Assembly: GCA_016763895.1 (NCBI GenBank) | Contig: JAESSV010000091.1 | Span: 1 to 12,636 of the forward strand | Length of the DNA stretch: 12,636 nucleotides | Origin: Magnetovibrio sp. | GTDB taxonomy: Bacteria; Pseudomonadota; Alphaproteobacteria; Rhodospirillales; Magnetovibrionaceae | Direction: 5' to 3' | In this document: piece by piece, positions 8,014 to 12,636 of the stretch | How the letters are laid out: every line of letters begins with the position of its first letter | How positions within the stretch are numbered: the stretch's first letter is position 1 | The notes under the pieces: generated by a model | What the model was told of the DNA's origin: nothing | Database searches by the model: none | The model's input: the letters and a program-made list of their open reading frames with translations, nothing else | Translations under genes and position numbers: made by a program

Positions 8014-9234
8014 ATGCCTGAAAACGATTATTATCCGTCACGTATATTAGATAATGTTGACCGTCGTCAAAAAATCAACATATCCATCAGAGACAGCCGA
8101 ATTTTAGTGGTCGAAGACAGCCTTGCCAATCGTCGTCTCCTTAAGGCTTTTTTAGAATCGGCTGAATACACCAATATTGAATATGCAGAAGATGGTTTAG
8201 TCGGTCTGGAAAAGGTCGAAACGTATAATCCTGACCTGGTTATTTTGGATATTCAAATGCCCAATTTAAATGGGTATGGTTTCTTGGAAAAACTGCGTGC
8301 AGATGAACGTTTTATGGATTTGCCTGTTTTGGTGCAAACGGCTTTTACCGAGCCTGAACAACGCAACAAAGCCTTTTTGGTCGGCGGAACGGACCTCATC
8401 ACCAAACCGATTAATCATATTGAATTTATTTCACGTGTGAGAATTCACCTTGAAAACAGAATACTTCTGCGCAGCCTTCAAGATTATCATTATCGCCTTG
8501 AAAATGAATTAAATGCGGCCCAAAAGATGCAAGAAGCCCTTTTGCCCGCATCAAGTCATTTGAGCGAAATTAGAACCAAGTTTTCAATGGAAATCGAAAG
8601 CTATTTCGAACCTTCATCGGAATTGGGCGGAGATTTTTGGGCCATTCAGTGCCTGGATGAAAAACGCATTGCCGTGTCCATGGTCGATTTTTCAGGGCAC
8701 GGCGTGAATTCGGCCCTGAATACGTTTCGTTTGCACACCTTGATGGGGATTGCAGACCTGCCAAAATTTGATCCGGCAAGCTATCTCAAAGTTTTAAATG
8801 AAAAATTGGTGGCGTTGATTCCGCGTGGTCAATTTGCCACCATGTTTTATGGCATTGTTGATCTTGAAAACAATTCTTTGACGTATTCTGCGGCGGCTTC
8901 ACCAAGCCCCGTCGTGGGCATTAAAGAAGATTTCAAATTTGTAGAGACAAGCGGCATGCCTTTGGGGATTTCAAACAAGGCCGTCTATGAAAACAGAATT
9001 GTTGATTTTCCGGCGGGTTCATTCTTATTCCTTTATTCAGATGCCCTCACCGAATCCGAAGGCTTAAACCTGCCCATGTTAGACGAAGATGGTCTGGCGA
9101 CGTTGTTGAGCGAGGGGTTCGATAAGTCAAAGCAACAGCACCCCTTTAATTATATCTTAGACGGTTTTGGGCAACGCGTTCCCAGGCCTTTGCCGGATGA
9201 TTTGACCGCTGTGTGGATGGCCCGTCTCAATTAA
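8014..9234 (+). CDS. Response regulator with PP2C-type phosphatase output (RsbU/SpoIIE-like)
   Basis: This is a 406-residue two-domain protein. The receiver domain spans about residues 28-148 with acidic E34/D35, phospho-acceptor D79 in VILDIQMPNLNGY, switch T109 and K131 in LITKPI. A helical linker (150-177, LQDYHYRLENELNAAQKMQEALLP) leads to a SpoIIE-type PP2C domain with GGD at 205-207, VDFSGHG with D225, YSD with D343 and PDD with D395/D396, which are the expected metal-binding positions. Phosphorylation of D79 would tune dephosphorylation of the STAS partner. It lies 6 nt after the kinase gene and has a GAAGAA ribosome binding site. It completes the phosphatase/kinase/antagonist set. Its 3' end overlaps the convergent lipoprotein gene by 78 nt. 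The histidine kinase that feeds it is not in the window; the MCP implies a CheA-like route, which is inference. Confidence 0.95.
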   Translation: MPENDYYPSRILDNVDRRQKINISIRDSRILVVEDSLANRRLLKAFLESAEYTNIEYAEDGLVGLEKVETYNPDLVILDIQMPNLNGYGFLEKLRADERFMDLPVLVQTAFTEPEQRNKAFLVGGTDLITKPINHIEFISRVRIHLENRILLRSLQDYHYRLENELNAAQKMQEALLPASSHLSEIRTKFSMEIESYFEPSSELGGDFWAIQCLDEKRIAVSMVDFSGHGVNSALNTFRLHTLMGIADLPKFDPASYLKVLNEKLVALIPRGQFATMFYGIVDLENNSLTYSAAASPSPVVGIKEDFKFVETSGMPLGISNKAVYENRIVDFPAGSFLFLYSDALTESEGLNLPMLDEDGLATLLSEGFDKSKQQHPFNYILDGFGQRVPRPLPDDLTAVWMARLN

Positions 9235-10377
9235 TTGGGGGGCTATTTTCGAAAGACGCGTGACTTGAACGCGCCGGTTAACATCACCGTCAGGTTGGCG
9301 GGGGTCCAACAATCTGCTTTCCCCATAACCCACAGCATCAATCCGATTTGGGTCAATCGAAAACGTTGATTGTAAATATTTCAAAACGGATTTTGCCCGG
9401 CGCTCGGAAAGGCTCTGATTGTAAACATTTGATCCCACCGCATCCGTATGGCCGGCAATTTCAAAACGATAATTGTTCAACGCGCCAAACGTTAATGCTT
9501 GGCCCAGATTGTCGAGAATGGTTAGGGTTTCTGGCTTAAGAATGGCACTGTCAAATTCGAAATAAACCTTGATGTTGATGGAGGGCAATTTGGCCTCGGG
9601 TGCGAGTTGTTGCACCATAATGGGGACTTTGGCAACGTATGCAGGTTCAGGCGAACAAGGTCCTTCTTTGTCTGTCGCCTTTAGGCCCGCCGCCAAAATC
9701 ATCCCGGAACTTTTGTTGATGTAACTTGCCCCACAGTTCGCACAAAGGTCTCTGGCATCCGTGAACAGAGCCAGATTGCGTTTGATTTTGGTTGTATGGG
9801 TGCCATATGACAAAGCCCTTTGAAGCGTAATGATGGCTTGGTCGATGCGTCCTGACAGGCCTTGAGAAATGGCTAAATTATTGATTACGGCAGAATCGTC
9901 CGGGCACATTTCCAAAGCTTTTCGGTAGGCCACCTCGGCCTTGGCAAAGCTTTTTTGATGATCCAACCCAATGCCCAATGCGGAATAAAGACGCCAATCA
10001 TCGCTGATTCTAAGTGTGGCTTGTTCAAGAAAATTCACGCCTTCAACATTTTGTCCCTGGACCAGGTTGACCTTGCCCAATTCGGCCAGATAATGTCCAT
10101 CAAATGCAAATTGGTCGCGGTGTTTTTCCAAAAGCGTCAAGGCTTCTTGACCCCGCCCGGCCCAGCGCAAATTTCGAGACAAGCCCAAGATCGCCTCAAT
10201 TTTGCCCGGCTTTTGTTGTAAAAGATTTTGGTAATGGGCAATCGCCGTGTCAAACGTATGCCTTTCTTTTGCGGACAAAAATCCAGTTTCAGGTGGCGGT
10301 GTGCTTGTTTTTGCACATCCGACCAGGCCAAAGGAAAGCAGAGCCGTGCAGGCGATGATTTTGAAAGTCTTGAACAT
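9157..10377 (-). CDS. TPR-repeat lipoprotein with C-terminal OmpA-like peptidoglycan-binding domain
   Basis: This is a predicted outer-membrane lipoprotein of 406 residues that anchors to peptidoglycan. The signal peptide ends in the lipobox LVGC, making C21 the lipidated cysteine. TPR-like repeats occupy about residues 41-75 and 127-197 (for example YSALGIGLDHQKSFAKAEVA, YRKALEMCPDDSAVINNLA). A CANC motif lies at 212-215. The OmpA_C domain spans about 268-373: VYFEFDSAILKPE, EIAGHTDAVGSNVYNQSLSE, VGYGESR and NRRVQV. Family members usually end soon after NRRVQV; here about 33 more residues (SKIAPQLIETGHP...) are read through the opposite-strand phosphatase gene. A change of one base in the 6-G run at 9237-9242 would put a stop right there, so the tail is suspect. 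The position suggests envelope integrity or assembly of an outer-membrane complex; the precise role is unknown. Confidence 0.9.
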   Translation of the reverse strand: MFKTFKIIACTALLSFGLVGCAKTSTPPPETGFLSAKERHTFDTAIAHYQNLLQQKPGKIEAILGLSRNLRWAGRGQEALTLLEKHRDQFAFDGHYLAELGKVNLVQGQNVEGVNFLEQATLRISDDWRLYSALGIGLDHQKSFAKAEVAYRKALEMCPDDSAVINNLAISQGLSGRIDQAIITLQRALSYGTHTTKIKRNLALFTDARDLCANCGASYINKSSGMILAAGLKATDKEGPCSPEPAYVAKVPIMVQQLAPEAKLPSINIKVYFEFDSAILKPETLTILDNLGQALTFGALNNYRFEIAGHTDAVGSNVYNQSLSERRAKSVLKYLQSTFSIDPNRIDAVGYGESRLLDPRQPDGDVNRRVQVTRLSKIAPQLIETGHPHSGQIIRQRPGNALPKTV

Positions 10378-10428
10378 GATGCTGACCTAATGTTAAAAGT
10401 TACCCATTACATATAGGTTATATCTTTT

Positions 10429-10464
10429 CCCCTTTGCAGTGATGACAATCACAAGGGGGCAAAG
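10429..10464. promoter_or_regulatory. CRP/FNR-family operator candidate between the lipoprotein gene and nnrS
   Basis: GTGAT-gaca-ATCAC (10439-10452) is a perfect dyad with the 5-4-5 layout of FNR-family sites (TTGAT-N4-ATCAA), differing only in the outermost pair. Read with CRP spacing it is AGTGA-N6-TCACA. It is flanked by further inverted arms, CCCCTT (10429-10434) with AAGGGG (10453-10458), and CTTTGC (10432-10437) with GCAAAG (10459-10464). nnrS genes are commonly controlled by NO- or anaerobiosis-responsive regulators of this family. A TATATG -10-like element at 10410-10415 on the - strand would place the dyad near -42 for the lipoprotein gene instead, so the target is open. Confidence 0.55.
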
Positions 10465-10493
10465 ATGGCCCAGCCTATCAGGAGAAATAAAAG

Positions 10494-11726
10494 ATGTCCC
10501 CACCCCTTAAAATCGAAGACCCAATTGATCAACCCCCGCGGCCAAGTTCGGGCTTTGCCTTGTTTAACTATGGTTTTCGGCCTTTTTTCTTTTTTGCCGG
10601 ATTATTTGGCGCAGGAAGCATTTTGATCTGGGTTGGGGTGTATGTCGGGCATGTGGACCTAAACCTGACCAGTCCTCCCGTTCTTTGGCATGCCCATGAA
10701 ATGTTGTTTGGTTATGCGGCGGCGGCCATTGCCGGGTTCTTTTTGACTGTGGTGCCGAACTGGACCGAGGCCAAGGCTCAAAAAGGACCGGTGTTGATGG
10801 GGCTGACCGTTCTTTGGTTGTTGGGCAGAATGGCCGTGTGGGGGCAGGGGAGCTTGCCCTACACTTGGGTTGCGGTCTTGGATATGACGTTTCTTATTGG
10901 CCTAACCATCGTTATCGTCCGGCCATTGATCCGTTCACAAAACCGTCGCCAGCTGCTCTTCGTTCCAATTTTGTTGAGCTTAATCGTCGGCAACGCCATG
11001 ACCCATTTGAGCGTTCTGGGCATTTTTGACCTGGGCGCGTTTGATCTGGGCGAACAAGGCATCACCTTGGCGATTGATGCTGTTTTGGTTTTGATCGCAA
11101 TCATGGGCGGGCGGGTCACGCCAAGCTTTACATCCAGCTTTTTAGGCCACGCCAATCCCAATGTTAAAGTGTTGCAAAATGCCACGCTGAACAAAGCCGT
11201 ATTGGTGGCGTCTTGGACGGTTTTGACGGTGGATCAAGTCGCCGCTGGCAGCGTGTACAGCGGCACAATGTTTATGATAGCCTCAATCTTGCACCTTGTG
11301 CGGTTGTTGGGATGGCAAGGCTGGCGCACGCTCAGCAGTCCGTTGTTGTGGGCCTTGCATTTGGGGTATTTGTGGTTTGTGGTTGGCATGGCCTTAAAAG
11401 GCCTGGCTGATTTTGGGTTTATTGAGCCCACCTCGGCGTTGCATGGCTTGACCATAGGCGCCATTGGCACCATGACCTTGGCGATTATGAGCCGAGCATC
11501 GTTGGGGCACACCGGGCGGCCGATGAAGGCTCACCCGGCGGTGGTTGTGGCATATGTGTTGCTCAGCGGTGCCGCCCTTGCGCGCCTAAGCGTGGCGTGG
11601 TGGCCTGATATGGCTTTGGAATTGATCATGGGCTCAGCCGTGATGTGGACCGGGGCCTTTGTCTTGTTCTTTATCATTTATGCGCCAATTTTATGTCGCC
11701 CCCGTATTGACGGCCGCCCGGGTTAA
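10494..11726 (+). CDS. nnrS: NnrS family heme- and copper-containing membrane protein
   Basis: NnrS is a polytopic inner-membrane protein linked to nitric oxide stress and denitrification; in studied relatives it binds heme and copper and protects iron pools during NO exposure. The product has 410 residues with roughly twelve hydrophobic segments. Family signatures are FNYGFRPFFFFAGLFGAG (residues 24-41), the His-containing VLWHAHEMLFGYAAAAIAGF, LTVVPNWTEAKAQ and GGRVTPSFTSSFL, with further His residues in ALHLGYLWF, LHGLTIGAIGTM and SLGHTGRPM. The ATG has AGGAGA 8 nt upstream (10480-10485). It stands alone on the + strand, divergent from the lipoprotein gene, with a CRP/FNR-like dyad in between. 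It fits with the nitrate reductase operon as part of nitrogen-oxide metabolism, since nitrite made by Nar is a source of NO. Confidence 0.95.
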   Translation: MSPPLKIEDPIDQPPRPSSGFALFNYGFRPFFFFAGLFGAGSILIWVGVYVGHVDLNLTSPPVLWHAHEMLFGYAAAAIAGFFLTVVPNWTEAKAQKGPVLMGLTVLWLLGRMAVWGQGSLPYTWVAVLDMTFLIGLTIVIVRPLIRSQNRRQLLFVPILLSLIVGNAMTHLSVLGIFDLGAFDLGEQGITLAIDAVLVLIAIMGGRVTPSFTSSFLGHANPNVKVLQNATLNKAVLVASWTVLTVDQVAAGSVYSGTMFMIASILHLVRLLGWQGWRTLSSPLLWALHLGYLWFVVGMALKGLADFGFIEPTSALHGLTIGAIGTMTLAIMSRASLGHTGRPMKAHPAVVVAYVLLSGAALARLSVAWWPDMALELIMGSAVMWTGAFVLFFIIYAPILCRPRIDGRPG

Positions 11727-11750
11727 CCATTTTGTTGGGTTGACCATTTT
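11721..11750 (+). terminator. Possible intrinsic terminator of nnrS
   Basis: GGTTAACC (11721-11728, containing the nnrS stop codon) can pair with GGTTGACC (11738-11745) through 8 bp including one G-U pair, with a 9-nt loop, followed by ATTTT. The U-tract is short and the stem only moderately stable. It sits between convergent genes, where a terminator is expected. Confidence 0.4.
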
Positions 11751-11768
11751 GTCATGACCTAGACGAGA

Positions 11769-12089
11769 TCAATCGTCGCCACCGCCATCACCATTCCGTC
11801 TGTTATTGTTGTTCCATTGGCCTTGATTGCGGTTGCGTTCAGAGTTGCCACGGTTCCCGTTTTCTTGTTGTTTGCGATAATTATTTTGAGACCCGTAACC
11901 GCCGTAGCCTTGACCCCGTTGTTGCCATTTATCGTTTCGATTCTCATTTCGATTGTCGTTTCGGTTTTGGGACCAGTTGCCGTTTCGTTTGCCTTCGTTA
12001 TCCCCATCGGCAAGGGCCGCATTGTTGTGGGGAAGAATGGCGCTGACAGTCGTAAAAAGGCTCACAATTAAGAATTTGCGAAAGCTCAT
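11769..12089 (-). CDS. Small secreted Asn/Arg/Gly-rich low-complexity protein
   Basis: I do not recognise the family. The 106-residue product begins with a clear signal peptide (MSFRKFLIVSLFTTVSAILP, then NNAALA with likely cleavage after A27). The remaining 79 residues are low complexity, rich in Asn, Arg, Gly and Gln, with repeats NRND-NRNE-NRND at 42-53, a GQGYGGYG patch and an acidic GDGGGDD end. It contains no cysteine after the signal peptide and looks disordered. The gene model is supported by AAGGAGAA (12096-12103) 6 nt before the ATG and a good promoter further upstream. Overlapping open frames at 11759-12022 (-) and 11817-12071 (+) lack such signals. It may be an exported envelope or matrix protein, possibly nucleic-acid or surface binding because of the Arg/Asn content; that is speculation. 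Confidence 0.75.
   Translation of the reverse strand: MSFRKFLIVSLFTTVSAILPHNNAALADGDNEGKRNGNWSQNRNDNRNENRNDKWQQRGQGYGGYGSQNNYRKQQENGNRGNSERNRNQGQWNNNNRRNGDGGGDD
11931..11966 (-). repeat. Three 12-nt repeats encoding NRND/NRNE/NRND
   Basis: Three imperfect 12-base units in the small secreted-protein gene share the core AATCGAAA or close variants and encode four-residue repeats. Such tandem units are prone to copy-number change. Confidence 0.6.
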
Positions 12090-12127
12090 TGGAAATTCTC
12101 CTTATAATTTTTTTGTCTCTCCCCTTG

Positions 12128-12155
12128 GATATATGTTAGTTTTATTCATTGTCAA
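12128..12155 (-). promoter_or_regulatory. Sigma-70-type promoter for the small secreted protein gene
   Basis: Read on the - strand, TTGACA (12155-12150, a full consensus match) is followed after 16 nt by TATATC (12133-12128). A start near 12121 would give a leader of about 30 nt ending in the AAGGAGAA ribosome binding site. On the + strand the same region offers only a weaker pair (TTGTCA 12149, TATAGA 12173) that could serve the DUF3126-like gene with an almost leaderless transcript. Confidence 0.55.
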
Positions 12156-12191
12156 ATCGCCCCTTTAGTCCATATAGAAGATGAGATCGTG

Positions 12192-12434
12192 ATGGAAATC
12201 GCCGAAATTGCTCGCGTTCAGGAATACCTGCGCAAAAGTTTGTCTAACAACCGAATCGTTATTGCCCCGCCCACCAAACCAGATGCCCCCATTGAGGTGT
12301 ACATTGCCGATGAATTTATTGGTGTTTTGTACAAAGATGAAGATGAAGGTGAAGTGTCGTATTCATTGATGATGACCATTCTTGAAATAGATTTGCCACC
12401 CATCGGTGGCGTGCCCTTGATTCCTAAAAAATAA
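12192..12434 (+). CDS. DUF3126-like small conserved alphaproteobacterial protein
   Basis: The 80-residue soluble product has no signal peptide or membrane segment. The pattern EIARVQEYLRKSL, then PIEVYIADEFIGVLYKDEDE, GEVSYSLMMTILEIDLP matches my memory of the DUF3126 family, which is widespread in Alphaproteobacteria and of unknown function. The usual family member ends soon after the ILDIDL-like segment; here there is a short extra tail, PPIGGVPLIPKK. The start is ATG 12192; a GTG directly before it (12189) would add one residue. The Shine-Dalgarno is weak (GAAGATGAGA). The next gene begins 10 nt later, so the two may be cotranscribed. The divergent small secreted-protein gene lies 102 nt upstream. 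Confidence 0.82.
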   Translation: MEIAEIARVQEYLRKSLSNNRIVIAPPTKPDAPIEVYIADEFIGVLYKDEDEGEVSYSLMMTILEIDLPPIGGVPLIPKK

Positions 12435-12444
12435 AGGGCCGATT

Positions 12445-12636
12445 TTGGACGTTTCCAAAAATAAAATAAATCGTCATAGATTATGGACAAAATATAGTCC
12501 GTGGCGGGTATGGCTTGCCATGATGGCCATGATGGCCATGGTGTTGCAATTGTCAGTCCCCTTGGGTCAAGGCCTGGTGGCGTCTGCTTTTGCCAATGGT
12601 CAAGATGACACGGCTATGCCCTTGATGATTTGTTCG
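12445..12636 (+). CDS. Small exported or membrane protein, 5' part only (possibly DUF2946-like)
   Basis: The frame is open to the window edge, giving 64 residues. The proposed TTG start at 12445 has AAAGGG 6 nt upstream (12433-12438) and lies 10 nt after the previous stop; the first in-frame ATG is at 12520. The product has a basic N terminus (KNKINRHRLWTKYSPWR), a hydrophobic stretch (WLAMMAMMAMVLQLSVPLG) and an ASAFA-type signal-peptidase site, followed by DTAMPLMICS. A basic start, a signal-like helix and an early ICS-type cysteine resemble DUF2946 proteins, but the cut leaves this tentative. It could also be any small exported protein. Confidence 0.6.
   Translation, partial: MDVSKNKINRHRLWTKYSPWRVWLAMMAMMAMVLQLSVPLGQGLVASAFANGQDDTAMPLMICS
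12517..12543 (+). repeat. Three 9-nt tandem units in the signal-peptide region
   Basis: GCCATGATG, GCCATGATG and GCCATGGTG follow each other and encode AMM-AMM-AMV in the hydrophobic core of the last gene. Expansion or loss of a unit would change signal-peptide length without shifting the frame. Confidence 0.7.

Noticed and set aside
11759..12022. - strand open frame of 87 codons and a + strand frame at 11817-12071
   Set aside because: Both are low-complexity shadows (Thr/Ile/Asn-rich or Val/Ile-rich) of the repeat-bearing secreted-protein gene. Only the 11769-12089 frame has a signal peptide, ribosome binding site and promoter.
1..12636. CRISPR arrays, tRNA/rRNA genes, insertion sequences, phage or attachment sites
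   Set aside because: I looked for regular repeats with spacers, tRNA-like ends, transposase motifs and terminal inverted repeats and saw none.

Overview
The window looks like a chromosomal segment from an alphaproteobacterium, most likely a member of the Rhodospirillales. This is inferred from a DUF3126-type protein (an alphaproteobacterial family), an NnrS protein, a parvulin joined to a NarGHJI operon, and an MCP/partner-switching cassette. Base composition is moderate and there are no tRNA, rRNA, IS or CRISPR signals. The genus cannot be named from the sequence alone.

Region 1 (1-5082, + strand) is the respiratory nitrate reductase operon. It holds the C-terminal part of narG, then complete narH, narJ and narI, then a cytoplasmic-looking parvulin peptidyl-prolyl isomerase that probably starts with TTG 4 nt after narI. 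NarG/NarH/NarI form the membrane-bound enzyme that passes quinol electrons through hemes b and Fe-S clusters to Mo-bisMGD. NarJ is the dedicated assembly chaperone, and the parvulin is a plausible second maturation factor.

Region 2 (5083-9234, + strand) is a signalling cassette: a methyl-accepting chemotaxis protein (broken near its 3' end by a single-base frameshift), a STAS anti-sigma-factor antagonist, an RsbW-like ATP-binding protein with an unusual N-terminal extension, and a receiver-PP2C (RsbU-like) phosphatase. The last three make a complete partner switch. No sigma factor or other output gene is present in the window.

Region 3 (9157-10377, - strand) is a TPR + OmpA-C lipoprotein that converges on, and overlaps, the phosphatase gene. 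Its divergent neighbour (10494-11726, + strand) is nnrS, a heme-copper membrane protein tied to nitric oxide and denitrification. The space between them carries a perfect CRP/FNR-family dyad.

Region 4 (11727-12636) holds a small secreted Asn/Arg/Gly-rich low-complexity protein on the - strand, with a good promoter and Shine-Dalgarno sequence. It is followed on the + strand by a DUF3126-like small protein and the start of a small exported protein cut by the window edge.

No intergenic gap exceeds 300 bases. The theme is anaerobic nitrogen-oxide respiration plus envelope and signalling functions. The points most worth a second look are the MCP/partner-switch cassette, the two places where a one-base indel changes the gene model, and the dyad upstream of nnrS.
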